Assembly (NCBI RefSeq): GCF_040939455.1
Contig: NC_134109.1
Span: forward strand, 31,885,501 to 31,949,500
DNA: 64,000 nt
Reading direction: 5' to 3'
DNA from: Microcebus murinus
Taxonomy: Eukaryota > Chordata > Mammalia > Primates > Cheirogaleidae
Part shown: positions 1 to 38,305 of the stretch, one piece after another
How the letters are laid out: each line of letters opens with the position of its first letter
Position numbering within the stretch: position 1 is the first letter of the stretch
Notes under the pieces: generated by a model
Databases searched by the model: none
Told to the model about the DNA's origin: nothing
The model's input: the letters and a program-made list of their open reading frames with translations, nothing else
Position numbers and translations under genes: made by a program

Positions 1-187
1 AGAAAAATTAGGGTACCAACCTGTGTGTGTGTGTATGATCCTCCATTTTGTTTAATTGTACATATTAATTCATTTTTAAATATTGAAAGGAAATTCATAA
101 ATACACCAGCAAAGGTTAGCTCTGTTCTAGGTAGAGGGAAGATGGATGATTCTTATTCTTTAGACTCTTCTCTAATGAGTATACATT

Positions 188-522
<335 letters not shown>

Positions 523-530
523 ACATCACT

Positions 531-560
531 TTTATTATCGGAAAAAAAAATATATTTATT
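531..560 (-). terminator. Candidate EXD2 poly(A) signal pair
   Basis: Two AATAAA hexamers on the minus strand at 560-555 and 536-531, just before an Alu. They would give a 3' UTR of about 2.2 kb. A third AATAAA at 1458-1453 could be an earlier site. Confidence 0.45.
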
Positions 561-2721
561 TTAAAACATGTCTACCCTAAAATTTCTCATTTAAGATGGC
601 AACTGTCAGTCTTAGGAAAAGGCTGCTAAAGTTCAAGGCAGACTCAGGGAATAAAAAGGTTTAAATCTATACAGTAACTCTTTCCTGAAAAGGATGAGAA
701 ATCTTGTGTGACACAGTGTGGCCTTATCCTCCACCTTGCCGCTGGACCTATTTTACTGGGCCTTGCAGGAAGCTCTGTTGGAGAACCCATTCCGTCTTCT
801 CATGGCAACCACTACAGCCTAAGTTACCTCTTTAGTGTTGCTCCCCTCTTAGCATGAGAATTGGAGGGAAAGAGAAAGAAACAGTCCAACTCTCATTTCA
901 AACAAAAAGTTTTTCTTGTAAAGCTATCAAAATGACTCAAAATGAGCTGCGTAAACTTTGAAACGTAAGTCATGAGCTATGTTCGGTAACCACGGTTGCT
1001 TAGCTTTCAAGGGTGAATATAAAAACAAATCTCCAAGTGCCACCTTGTGGCAAGCCTGACTGTTACCACAACCAAGTACCAAGGCTCTCTTCTAGGCCCG
1101 GGCTCCACACCACACAGCTAGGACAGGCCCCATAATAACTATACATTGAATCTGCATTCCCCAAAGTGGCTGGTACTATTAGTTTTAAAGGATTTCTAGT
1201 TTAGATCTTAGCTATGACTGAAGACAAGCGGGAACGAAGGAGCAGAGGAACAAAATGCAGGATGGGACATGCACCACCGATAGCCGCTGGTGCACTGTGT
1301 GTGGTATATCCGTGTACACAAACCATGGCACTGCCAAGAGGCAGGGACCTGTAGGATAAATATCTCCATCTCCAAGAATATTTAACAATTTTATAAAGTT
1401 ACATAGAAAATCTTTACATTTACAATCAGTGAGCTTTGCGTTTAGAAGAAGTTTTATTTATCAATGTTAGAGCAACCATCACCGACTTGGGCACAATTCC
1501 AAAATAGAGCTCTTGTTGGATTCTGGTTATAAAATTCTTTTTTAAGCTTGTTAAGATCTTGTAAAATATGAATGTTTTCCTAACACTTAAGAAAAAATAC
1601 TAATCACTAATAAGTTGAATTCATACTCAAAGTGGTGGCCTCACATTTTGAAAATGAACCACCATCCCCCTTATAAAACATCAAATGTATTATATTAACA
1701 AATTCTGGTGTCCCAGGCTTCAGAGGAGATGAATTAGTCCTCACATTGCAACCTGACCAAATGACTCCAGAAGTGAATTAAGTACTTAAAAGAGGTCAGC
1801 ACTGCAAATCTGATAGAATACAGAACACTAACAGGAGATGATACTGGTTCTGAGAAAAGATAATCTTCCCCTTAGAAAGGGATTAAGCTAAAAACCTTGC
1901 AGTTCTGGGCAGGAGGAGCGCAACAAGCAGGCAACACACAACACGAAAGGAAACGCTGAGCAAATGGTCAGAGTTCTACTGGGAGGTGGTGTTTATGGTC
2001 CTTTCTGCCCCACCCAGGCTGAAGGCTCATTTCCAGAAAAGGATTTCCTCCAGTGTTAGGGTGGAAGCACATGGCAGGAAGTGCTACTTTTGGTCTTGGA
2101 TTTGTAAAGGGGAGCATTTTCAAGTAATATGAAATAAACTGAAGTGACCCAGATGGGATGGATCCCAACCAGATAAGTTATGGGACAGCAGGAAGCCAAA
2201 GAAATTATAATTATGAGGTTGAATTAGGAAAATAAATCTGACTCCTTATTCACTTCTCTGACCTCTGGAAGAACTTCTCTCCTCCTAACCTGATTAGATT
2301 AACATGCTGGACAGCCCCTGTTAAAGATAAACCAACATACTGGACAGGGAAGAAATATATTAAAAACAGTTTCAGAGAGTCTTAACAATTATTTCAGGGA
2401 GAAGTCTTCATTTTTCTTCTGCACAGGGAAAGCAGAAGAGGGAGATTAAAAACAAAGGCCAAGGCCTCTCTTGTCCATAATAATAAAAGAGAGAGAAGAA
2501 AGGATACTGATTCTGTCCAATTAAAGTCCAAAATCATAATAAGTTCCCTTAAAACAACAGCCTTGCTCCATCAGTAGTATCCTGGGATTAGTATTAATAT
2601 AAGTCAGTATTCTGAGCTGTATCGCTCAGGCTTTGACAATGACGTATTAAAACAGGAAAAAGTGACTTTTCAACCTTGGCTCCAGCTTCCCACCTGTCCT
2701 AACCTGGGAGGAAAGCAGCTA

Positions 2722-28981
<26,260 letters not shown>

Positions 28982-30068
28982 CTTCTTCAATTTTTCTACT
29001 GTTTAGGAAAGCAAATCACTAATCCCACAATCTGCAAAACAAATGGCAAAAATATGTTTATATGAGGAATACAAATCTATCTGTAAACAAGTTTTCCCCT
29101 AAAAAGTGGGGAAACATAATAATCTCTGTACCCACAAACTAAAATCACTGCTATAAATTTCCACATGAAACAGCAATATTCTAATTTTTTCCTTTGTGTA
29201 CTCTCTGTACTCCATCTTTATCACTATCCTCACTCCAGAAAAACCCCTGCCCTCTGGCAGTTTCCCAGGGTTCCCTTAATGATATAAAATTATATCAATC
29301 AAAACAATAAGTGAGACTCTCACTTCCAACTGCTGTTACTGAATTAATTTTTTAGTCAATGGATCTTCTTCAATGTGTTTGCATTTTAAGCCTTTAATCA
29401 CCTAACAGTTGAATGAAAGCTTTTACTTCTCAATTAAAAAAAGATCTTAATCATCAGTATTATGGTGGGGAGATTTTTTTTTATTTTTTGAGAAGGTGTG
29501 AGCAGCAGGTGAATGGAGGAAACAGGCTTCAGTAAAACACTTTTCTGTTGCTCCACAAGTCTCAGTGGTTCTCCACAGAAACTGATCCAGTTATCGCAGA
29601 GTAAGGAAGGGTAGTAAAAAGGGAAAGGAACAGAAAAGAAAAAGGAAAGGGTAGAACTTAGATATCCAACACACCCAGAAGGATGTTGTGAATTGAAATG
29701 TCCACAGGGCTAGCAGGTTAATGTAAATAAATGAAACAAGCCACAAAATAGTACCTTTTCCATTTTTCTTATAACATGTGGCTTTCTCCATGTATCTTTT
29801 GTTTTCCCACTTTGGAGAGATAAAGGAGTATACAGAGTTATTTCTGTACTATTAAAATAATAATAGTAAAAGGTACAACAATAAATGATGGGTGGCCCTT
29901 GGCCTCAAGGACAGGAAGAAAACATGGGGCAACAACCATTCAGCACAAGCTGATAGATCCTGTGCAGGAAGAAGGCCCAGGGTGGTCAGATACTTTGCTT
30001 ATTCGAGAGAAGTCAGGTATCTTAACTATACATAAAATGTCACCATTTTTAAATGTTACCTATAAATT

Positions 30069-30123
30069 TACATTTTTTTGTTTCTGTTTTTGAGACAAGG
30101 TCTCGCTAGGTTGCCCAGGCTGG
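30069..30123 (-). mobile_element. Alu end fragment
   Basis: Only TTTGAGACAAGGTCTCGCTA through CCAGGCTGG remains. Confidence 0.65.
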
Positions 30124-30333
30124 TCACTAAATTTATAGTTTTTAAAACTATGGGACCAGCCAAACAAAAACATTCTGGGCATTGGGCTACCTATCTGTGG
30201 ACTCTGGCTTAAAAATCTAAGCTGCCCAAAGACGGAGCAATCTGCTGAACCCTCCCTATACTCCTCTATAGATGAAAGTGTCCCACTGAATGTATACTTT
30301 TTTATCAGCTTTTTAAAAAGATTCAACAAAACA

Positions 30334-30681
30334 TCTTTTTATTTTTTGAGACAGAGTCTCACTCTGTGGCCTGGGCTAGAGTGCTGTGGCATCAGCCTAG
30401 CTCACAGCAACCTCACTCCTGGGCTCAAGCGATCCTCTTGCCTAAGCCTCCCAAGTAGCTGGGACTACAGGCAAGCACCACCATGCCCAGCTAATTTTTC
30501 TATTTTTAGTTGTCCAGCTAATTTTTTCTATTTTTAGTTGTCCAGCTAATTTCTTTCTATTTTTAGTAGAGACGAGCTCTCACTCTTGCTCAGGCTGGTC
30601 CCGAACTCCTGAGCTCAAGCGAGCCTCCTGCCTTGGCCTCCCAGAGTGCTAGGATTATGGTGTGAACCACCACGCCCAGCC
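30334..30681 (-). mobile_element. Alu
   Basis: Carries a tandem repeat of AATTTTTCTATTTTTAGTTG units. TTCAACAAAACAT/CTCAACAACACAT flanks. Confidence 0.92.
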
Positions 30682-30690
30682 TCAACAACA

Positions 30691-30721
<31 letters not shown>

Positions 30722-30724
<3 letters not shown>

Positions 30725-31020
30725 GACGGGGTCTCGCTATGTTGCCCAGGCTGGAGTGCAGTGGCTATTCACAGGCGCGATCCCACTACTGATCAGCACG
30801 GGAGTTTTGACCTGCTCCGTTTCCGACCTGGGCCGGTTCACCCCTCCTTAGGCAACCTGGTGGTCCCCCGCTCCCGGGAGGTCACCATATTGATGCCGAA
30901 CTTAGTGCGGACACCCGATCGGCATAGCGCACTACAGCCCAGAACTCCTGGGCTCAAGCGATCCTCCCATCTCAGCCTCCCGAGTAGCTGGGACTACAGG
31001 CGCGCGCCACCGCGTCCGGC
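30722..31020 (-). pseudogene. RN7SL-pseudogene: 7SL (SRP) RNA full-length retrocopy
   Basis: The minus strand reads the whole 7SL RNA, about 299 nt, from GCCGGACGCGGTGGCGCG to GACCCCGTCTCT. It includes the S domain missing from Alu (CGGCATCAATATGGTGACC; GGTCGGAAACGGAGCAGG). It has an A-tail (T run 30693-30721) and a 16-bp duplication TCAACAACACATTTTT at 30682-30697 and 31021-31036. Differences from the human RNA as I recall it are few. It lies next to, and inserted at, the flank of a minus Alu. It is probably untranscribed for lack of the upstream 7SL promoter. Confidence 0.95.
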
Positions 31021-31214
31021 TCAACAACACATTTTTAAAACTAATTTCATATGTACAACAACCCTGAAGTATAATCATGACTACAAAGAAATTCTGCTAT
31101 TAGAGAAGAAAAACAGAATCACAAAAACTATTACAATAGTAATAAGAAATGGTATATAATAGCTACATTGTTTTTAAAATATTTACTTTATTCCAAAAAC
31201 TGTACTAAGAACAT

Positions 31215-31290
31215 CATACATATTTTTTCCAGTTCTTTTATTGAAGAGGAAACTGAGGCTTAATGAGATTAAGTAACTTGTGTAGAGAGA
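31215..31290 (+). repeat. MIR core fragment
   Basis: GAGGAAACTGAGGCTTAATG followed by AGATTAAGTAACTTG. Confidence 0.7.
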
Positions 31291-31764
31291 CTTCTGGTTA
31301 AAATGATCTGAGAAGACTTAAAAATCCTTCCCTTTCCTACTCTAAACAATAGAAATGCTGGAGAAAACAATAAAAAGATAAAAATTTAAGCTCAACAAAG
31401 AAAGAGAAATCATTAAGTGCCAGAAATGGAAGAGAGAACCCACAGTGAGTAGGAAATGAAATTGGGCAGAGACCAGAACTCATACCAGCCCCAGCACTGG
31501 GTCTACCACCCCCCAGAGACAGAAATATAGGCCACAGGCTCAGGACACAGCTGGGACTCAGGAGAGTACCACCCTGTCCACCAACAGGGACCTAAAAGTG
31601 TTCACACACCTTGGCCCAGACAAGCTACCTGTCCCAGGCTAAGAGTATGAATACAGTCCCTCAAGAGAGAATAAACCCTCAAGCCTTCATTTTGGGCAAG
31701 TACAGGGACCAAGTTCACATTTTCCTCATAATCATGTGCCAAGAACTAAATTAAAACTGGTTCA

Positions 31765-32124
31765 GGCCGGGCGTGGTGGCTCACGTCTGTAATCCTAGCA
31801 CTCTGGGAGGCCGAGGCGGGCGGATTGCTCAAGGTCAGGAGTTCAAAACCAGCCTGAGCGAGACCCCGTCTCTACCATAAAAATAGAAAGAAATTAATTG
31901 GCCAACTAATATATATAATATAAAAATCAGCCGGGCATGGTGGCTTGTGCCTGTAGTCCCAGCTACTCGGGAGGCTGAGGCAGGAGGATCACTTGAGCCC
32001 AGGAGTTTGAGGTTGCTGTGAGCTAGGCTGATGCCACGGCACTCACTCTAGCCTAGGCAAGAAAGCGAGACTCTGTCTCAAAAAAAAAAAAAAATAAAAA
32101 AAATAAAAATAAAAAAAAAAAAAA
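31765..32124 (+). mobile_element. Alu (lemur type)
   Basis: AAAACTGGTTCAG/AAAACTGATTCAG flanks. Confidence 0.93.
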
Positions 32125-32393
32125 ACTGATTCAGAATTAGCAAACTCTGTTAAAATCAGAGAGAATCAATCATAAAAATCATTTTGTATGTTTCTACCAC
32201 ATAGGAAACACACAGGACTTTCATGAGAGGTCAATTCCTAGAAGAGGGTTCACAAATAAATCAAAATAAAACAAAACTCTAAAGTCAATAAAAATACTTC
32301 ATACAGCTATCAAAGACTTCCACACCTGAGATCTAAAAAGGACTTTAAAGTAAGAATATGCAGAGATATTAAGGAAAATAATATATATATATA

Positions 32394-32722
32394 TTTTTTG
32401 AGACAGAGTCTCGCTTTGTTGCTCAGGCTAGAGTGAGTGCCGTGGCATCAGCCTAGCTCACAGCAACCTCAAATTCCTGGGCTCAGGCAATCCTCCTGCC
32501 TCAGCCTCCTGAGTAGCTGGGACTACAGGCATGCACCACCATCCCCGGCTAATTTTTTCTATATATATATATATTAGTTGGCCAATTAATTTCTTTCTAT
32601 TTATAGTAGAGATGGGGTGTTGCTCTTGCTCAGGCTGGTTTCAAACTCCAGATCTCGAGCAATCCGCCCGCCTCGGCCTCCCAGAGTGCTAGGATTATAG
32701 GCGTGAGCCACTACGCCCGGCC
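32394..32722 (-). mobile_element. Alu (lemur type)
   Basis: Preceded by a TATATATA stretch at the tail end. Confidence 0.92.
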
Positions 32723-32928
32723 TCTCTCTCTTTCTTTAGAGATAGGGTCTTGCTCTGCTTCCCAGGCTGGAGTACAGTGACTCAATCATAGCTCACTGCA
32801 GCCTCTAACTCCTGGGCTCAAGCAATCCTCTTGCCTTAGCCTTTCAAGAAGCTTGGATTACAGGTGCATACCACTACACTTAATTTTTTTTTATAGATGT
32901 GGGTCTCACTATGTTACCCAGGCTTAAG
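32723..32928 (-). mobile_element. Alu, old, truncated
   Basis: More divergent wording (GCTCACTGCAGCCTCTAACT). Abuts the younger Alu. Confidence 0.8.
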
Positions 32929-32937
32929 TCCTACCAT

Positions 32938-33250
32938 TGGCCAGGCCTGATGGCTCACACCTGTAATCCTAGCACTTGGGGAGGCTGAGGCAGGTGGATC
33001 GCTCAAGGTCAGGAGTTCGAGACCCTGTCTCTACTACAAATGGAAAGAAATTAATTGGCCAACTAAAAAATGTATATATATAAAAAATTAGCCGGGCATG
33101 GTGGCGCATGTCTATATAGTCCCAGCTACTTGGGAGGCTGAGGCAGGAGGATTGCTTGAGCCCAGGAGTTTGAGGTTGCTGTGAGCTAAAGCTGACACCA
33201 TGGCACTCTAGCCTGGGCAACAGAAGTGAGACTGTGTCTCAAAAAAAAAA
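32938..33250 (+). mobile_element. Alu (lemur type)
   Basis: Lacks part of the left arm (GTTCGAGACCCTGTCTC). Confidence 0.9.
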
Positions 33251-33289
33251 TCCATAGCGAAAAGATAATAAAAAAGAAGAAGACAATCC

Positions 33290-33960
33290 AATAAAAAGAG
33301 ACATTTCTCAAAAGGGGAAATACAAATGGCCAAAAATCATGAAAAGATGCTCAATCTCACTAGTAATTAAGGGAATACAAATTAAAACAGTGATGAGAAA
33401 TCATTTTCCAGTTACCAGATTGGCAAAAATACAAGAGATTAATACCATCAAATGTTTAAAAGAGCATGGGGGCAATGGACATTATTATACAATGTTGGTG
33501 GGCAGTTTGGCGTTATTAAATGTCCACACTCTCCCACCCAGCAATTCCACCTGTGGGTATCTATCTTTAGTTAAGTGCTCACATGTGGTCTCCTCCACTC
33601 CCTGGGGCTGACCCATTCCTTCTCCGGAATGTTAAAAAAAAATGCTCACATGGGCACACAGAGGCATGTGGAAGACTATTGTCTGCCACACCCTGTCTGT
33701 GAAAAACTAGCAACATGGAAACTACTGAATTTCACATACTATGGAACTTACAGAGCTTGCAAAAAGAATAGATCTCAATGCATTGATAAAAGATGCCATG
33801 ATCCATTTTTACCCATAAAGTGTAAAGTTACTGAATACATACAATATAATGTATTTGTATATTTTTACATTTGTAAAAGTTTAACACAAAATCTTACAAA
33901 CATATATCTTATATGTATACACACTTATCAATAAACTCAAAGAAAAAGAAGTAGAAAAAT
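33290..33960 (+). repeat. Old L1 3' fragment
   Basis: Contains GAAAAGATGCTCAATCTCAC and ACAATGTTGGTGGGCAG, from late L1 ORF2 or the 3' UTR. Confidence 0.65.
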
Positions 33961-34019
33961 ACACCCAACTGACAACAGTTCTTACTTTGAGGAAAGGGAC
34001 TGTTAAAGAAGAAAATATG

Positions 34020-34345
34020 GGCTGGGCGCAGTGGCTCACGCCTGTAAATCTAGGAGGCCAAGGCAGGTGGATTGTTTGAGCTCAGGAGTTTAAGATCAGC
34101 CTGAGCAATAGGGAGATTCCGTCTCTACTAAAATAAATAGAAACAAATTAGCTGGACAACTAAAAATATATAGATAAAATTAGCCAGGCAAGGTGGTGCA
34201 TGCCTGTAATCCCACCTACTTGGGAAGCTGAGACAGGAGGATCGCTGGAGCCCAGGAGTTTGAAGTTGTTGTGAGCTAGGCTGACGCCACCGCACTGTAG
34301 CCCCGGCAACAGAGTGAGACTCTGTCTCAAAAGAAAAAAAAAAGA
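34020..34345 (+). mobile_element. Alu
   Basis: Small deletion in the left arm. Tail AGAAGAAGAAG. Confidence 0.9.
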
Positions 34346-34442
34346 AGAAGAAGAAATGGAGATGGATAAAATTAGATCAAAGAGAATCTGTCTTGTTTAA
34401 AACTTTTACATAAAATTTTTTTACAAGATTGTATGCACATAA

Positions 34443-34578
34443 AGGGGCACAGTGGCTCATTCTGTAATCCCAGCTACTTGGGAGCCTGAGGCGAGAGAGT
34501 CGCTTGAGCCCAAAAGTCGGAGGCCAGCCCAAGCAAGAGCGAGATCCCATCTCTACTAAAAATAATAATAATAAATTA
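34443..34578 (+). mobile_element. Alu, truncated
   Basis: Left-arm-like piece ending in AATAATAATAATAA. Confidence 0.75.
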
Positions 34579-34614
34579 CAGAATAAAAAAAGATTGTATG
34601 ACAGACTATGACTA

Positions 34615-34713
34615 AAATAAATATTTTTAAAATATTTTTTAAAAATATTTTTTAAATATATATTTTAAAAAATATATTTTAAAAATATATATATTTTTTA
34701 AAAATATATTTGA
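34615..34713. repeat. AT-rich inverted low-complexity tract
   Basis: Repeated AAATATTTTTTAAAAATATTT blocks fold back on themselves between two partial Alus. Confidence 0.8.
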
Positions 34714-34910
34714 GGCAGTGGCTCAAGTCTGTAATCCTAGCACTCTCGGAGGCAGAGGCAGGATAGCTGGAGCTCAGGAGTTTGAGGTTGCAGTGAGCTA
34801 TGATGATGATAATGCCACTGCACTCTAGCCCGGGTACTGGGTAACAGAGTGAGACCTTGTCTCAAACCAACCAACCAACCAACAAACAAAACAACAAACA
34901 AACAAAAACA
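34714..34910 (+). mobile_element. Alu, internally deleted
   Basis: Starts GAGGCAGTGGCTCAAGTCTG; the arms are fused. Confidence 0.8.
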
Positions 34911-34912
34911 AA
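34861..34912 (+). repeat. AACC/AAAC-type A-rich tail repeat
   Basis: Tail of the preceding Alu, evolved into CCAACCAACC and AAACAAAC units. Confidence 0.7.
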
Positions 34913-35329
34913 ATTGTGAAACAAGCTCAATTTGACCAAACTTAATCATTCCTTCCCCTTATTAAACTTCCTTTTCCAGCATATCCTAATTCCGATAATT
35001 AACAAAACCGTTCTGTGCAATTCCTTCTATCCTTGTAATACAACTAAAAAAAAGTATAAATAATTTTGTTTCAAGGACTGGGTACATAAAGAGTCTGAGT
35101 CCAAACGAATATCAAAAGCTTATAAAGGTTTAGGTTTATTTGTATTGTAATGAGCAATTTTGTAATAAATTTTGTAATAAATTTATTTTGATCTCTCCCA
35201 GGGATGTGAAAAGTGAAAAGGTGGTCCCAGCAAGGCCTAGAGCAGCGGGTGTTGTCTGGTAAGAAAAGGATGGTAACAGGTTGGGGGCTGGGGAAAATAG
35301 GTACCCACGAATCCAGGGAACGAAACTGT

Positions 35330-35910
35330 AGCTGTGGGCGCGTGGAACATTCAGCGCCCGAGTTACCAGGTGTTGCAGGCGGGGCCTCCTTTTTGGCTGA
35401 CTGGGTCAAGAGTCCCAAAGGTTAGGTAAGTGCTTCTAAAAAGAAAAGAGGGTCGGAGACAGGAGGCCCAGAGAGGGCGTGGGAGACTTCGGGAGATGGT
35501 GAGGACTCCCTTAGCACACCAGGGTGCAGCACCGCCCCCGCCGTGGGTGAGGGGGGCGAAGAGGCAGCACCTGGAGTGGAGGAGGGCAGGAAGAGGGGCA
35601 GGGCGGACCTGCGTAGTTCAATTGCCCCCCCGCACACAATGACACCCCCACTCCACGAACCTCTCTTGGTCCGCACTGAAAACCCCCTGCACCCTACGCA
35701 CAATCCGGTTGAAACACCTAGCCTATCCCTGAGCCTCACTTACCTGCCGCTTCTGATGGGGCCCCGCACACCTACAGCATCTCACGCTAAAGACCTGGAA
35801 CCTCTACGACCGCCTGTGCGCACCTACCCGGATCCACTAAGGCTGAAGCCACTTCCGGTGGAAGTAGCCCCCTGGGGTGTGTAAATGGGGGGACGCCATG
35901 TTGCACGGAA
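35330..35910 (-). promoter_or_regulatory. EXD2 CpG-rich promoter
   Basis: A repeat-free, CpG- and GC-rich block surrounds the inferred first exon. On the minus strand a consensus ETS/GABP core (ACCGGAAGTGG, about 35849-35860) lies just upstream of the exon, with a YY1-like GCCATGTTG at 35895-35903. No TATA box is seen, which fits a housekeeping promoter. Confidence 0.7.
35744..35885 (-). other. EXD2: EXD2 exon 1 (5' untranslated), probable
   Basis: On the minus strand a near-perfect donor, GCGGCAG|GTAAGTGAG, ends a GC-rich segment inside the CpG island. The next acceptor downstream is exon 2. The 5' boundary is a guess placed near the ETS and YY1-like sites, because no TSS can be read from sequence. 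Confidence 0.6.
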
Positions 35911-36016
35911 CCGGCTGGAGACTCTGTTGCCTCTCCAGCACTGCGGAGCAAAGGATATGTTAAAATTGGAACGGCTTAATATCTGTTTTCAGAAAAGCGG
36001 TGCCTTTATTTCCGGG

Positions 36017-36157
36017 ACTCTTTTTTTTTTTTTTTTTCGCCAGTAGAGACATTCGCCATGTTGCCCACGCTGCTCTCGAACACTTGGGCTCAAGTGAGTC
36101 TCCCGCCTCAGCCTCCGAAAGTGCAGGGATTAGAAGCGTGAGCCACCGCTCCTGGCC
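36017..36157 (-). mobile_element. Alu single-arm fragment
   Basis: T-run, then CGCCAGTAGAGACATTCGCC to CGCTCCTGGCC. Confidence 0.8.
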
Positions 36158-36524
36158 AATTTTGGTTTTAGTTTTGGAGGCAGAAGCCTCTAGAACCCTC
36201 ACAAATGCAATGTAGGACATCTAACATTCATTCTTATTATCCCGGGTAGTGTTTCTCTGCTACATAAATTTTCTAACTGCTAAATGATGACGGTAAATAG
36301 GAGAGATACTTTAAGTAATGTATTTCTCATTAGCAATGCCTACTATCCTATAGCCATTATAATAGGTTTGCCATTTTTCATAACAATAGCCACAATGCTT
36401 CCATTTATATATGGTTCATTCACTTTGTCTTTATTTGCAGCTAATGCGTGCTATATGCTGTTCCTTTGTTATGGAATGTGTAAAACAGAGAAACTTAGTT
36501 GTGCATAAAAAACCAATGTAAAGC

Positions 36525-36765
36525 ATAATAATGGCCATTTGTGGACCATGTGCTCACTGTGTGCTAGGAACTTTGAAAAGTGTTTTACTTATTTTATCTC
36601 ATTTAATCTTCATAATAATGCCATTTGGTGATACTATTATATTATTAGTGCCATTTTACATAAAGTAGAGAAAGGTTAAATAACTTTCTTGAGGTAATTC
36701 AGCAAGTAAGCATTGAAGCTAGGAATCACATCTAGGTATGTCTGATTGCAAAACTTGGTGCCCTC
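36525..36765 (+). repeat. MIR
   Basis: GTGTGCTAGGAACTTTG, then TTAATCTTCATAATAATGCC and a GAGGTAATTCAGCAAGTAAG tail. Confidence 0.7.
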
Positions 36766-36796
36766 ATCCACTATTTTTTTTTCTTTTTCTTTCTAT

Positions 36797-37084
36797 TTTT
36801 TTTTTTTTTTTTGAGACAGAGTCTCACTCTGTTGCCCGGGCTAGAGTGCCATGGCATCAGGCTAGCTCACAGCAACTTCAAACTCCTGGGCTCAAGCGAT
36901 CCTTCTGCCTCAGCCTCCATAGTAGCTGGGACTGCAGGCATGCACCATCATGCCCGGCTAATTGTTTCTATATATTTTTAGTTGGCCAATTAATTTCTTT
37001 GTATTTATAGTAGAGACGGAGTCTCGCTCTTGCTCAGGCCGATCTCGCTCTTGCTCAGGCTGATCTCAAACTCCTGACCTTGAG
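36797..37084 (-). mobile_element. Alu, part of a head-to-head chimera
   Basis: Stops abruptly at TGACCTTGAG and joins a plus-strand Alu half. A 20-bp block (TCTCGCTCTTGCTCAGGC) is duplicated nearby. Confidence 0.88.
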
Positions 37085-37201
37085 GAAGCTGAGGCAGCAG
37101 GATCGCTTGAGCCCAGGAGTTTGAGGTTGCTGTGAGCTAGGCTGACGTCATGGCACTCACTCTAGCCTAGGCAACAAAGTGAGACTCTGTTTCAAAAAAA
37201 A
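37085..37201 (+). mobile_element. Alu right half joined to the preceding inverted Alu
   Basis: Begins GAAGCTGAGGCAGCAGGATC and runs to an A-tail. Confidence 0.88.
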
Positions 37202-37211
37202 AGAAAACAAA

Positions 37212-37685
37212 AAAACCCCACTGATGACCACACAAAAACTTGTGATGAATATTTGTAGCAGCTTTATTTATAAGTTGGAAACAGCCAAGATGTCTTTCAG
37301 TAGGCAAATGAATAACCAAACTGTGGTGTATTATTCAGAACAAAAAAGAAATAAGCTATCTGCCACAAAAAGACATGGAGGAAACTTAAATGCACATCAC
37401 TAAGTGAAAGAAGGCAGTATGAAAAGGCTACATACTGTATTTATGCTTCCGACTATGTGACATTCTGGAAATGGCAAAGCTATAGGGATAGTAAAAAGAT
37501 CAGTGGTTTCCAGAGGTTCTGGGGGAGGAAGGAAGGGATCAGTAGCTGGAACACAGAGGATTTTTAGCCCAGTGAAACTATTCTGTATGATACTGTAATG
37601 GTAGATACATGACATTACGCATTTGTCAAAACCTGTAGAACTAAGCAACAGGAAGAGTGAACTCTAATATAAACTATAAACTTTA
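37212..37685 (+). repeat. Old L1 3' fragment
   Basis: AGCAGCTTTATTTATAAGTT through GTGGTTTCCAGAGGTTCTGG is collinear with the 57.4-57.8 kb L1 segment. Confidence 0.7.
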
Positions 37686-38190
37686 GGGGGCGCTCCCTGC
37701 CTCCCAGGCAACCCGCACCTCAGTGGCTCGGCCCCCGCCCCCAATTCTCCAGGCCCCAGAACAGGCTGCCCATCCTCCGAGCTCCACTGGGCGGGAGGAC
37801 GCGAGCTGGGCAGAGACTCGGGTAGCGTCCCCCGCTGGCCTCCCCTCCCCATCTGTGCAACAAGGTCCTTGTTCCTGCCTCTCCACCTTGTTGAGGGGAC
37901 TCGGACGTGTAAAGGATGCCCCAATCTCCCTGTAAATCCCAGCACTGAGCCGCACGTGTTTCTGTCATTGCTGTTATCCTCGTCCTCCCCGCCCACTGTC
38001 TCTGTGCAGGTTCTCCGGAGCCTGGAGCTAGTCCTCAGGGAGCGGGTCTTTGCCCTCCTGATCGTACCCCTCTGGGCCCTTAGTCCCCCTCAACAAGGTT
38101 TAATCCACCCTTTCCAGCCTGAGGTTCAATCCCCAGCTGCCCTCAACAGAACCAAGAGGGGAAGCCCAGCCCTGTGGAGGCCAATGGGAG
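37686..38190. other. GC-rich unique block between EXD2 and DCAF5
   Basis: It holds no recognisable repeat and is markedly GC-rich against AT-rich flanks, with GC-box-like GGGCGGG at about 37,790. No splice-supported coding sequence is evident. It could be a distal regulatory element or a noncoding promoter. Confidence 0.4.
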
Positions 38191-38194
38191 CCTG

Positions 38195-38305
38195 AACTTC
38201 CCACATTGGACTCTGACCTGCTGTGTGACCTCCGGCAGGTCACCGTCTCTCTCTGCACCATGGATTTGTCTCATTGGTAAAGTGGAGCAGAACCATGCCT
38301 TTGGC
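38195..38305 (-). repeat. MIR fragment
   Basis: GACCTGCTGTGTGACCTCCG and CTCATTGGTAAAGTGGAG are the reverse complement of MIR. Confidence 0.7.

Larger units (their letters stand above)
29032..35743 (-). other. EXD2 intron 1
   Basis: It holds many Alus, the 7SL retrocopy, a MIR piece and an old L1 3' segment. Nothing recognisable is seen at 29,040-30,065 or 31,300-31,764, apart from an AT-rich palindromic stretch at 34.6 kb. Confidence 0.8.

Noticed and set aside
29591..29791. Hydrophobic 66-codon minus-strand frame
   Set aside because: Intronic AT-rich DNA with no start context, splice support or recognised family.
30662..31159. 165-codon frame at 30.7-31.2 kb
   Set aside because: Fully explained by Alu end, T-run and the antisense of 7SL RNA.
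35422..35884. Frames on both strands in the EXD2 promoter block
   Set aside because: GC-rich promoter and untranslated exon. No conserved motif.
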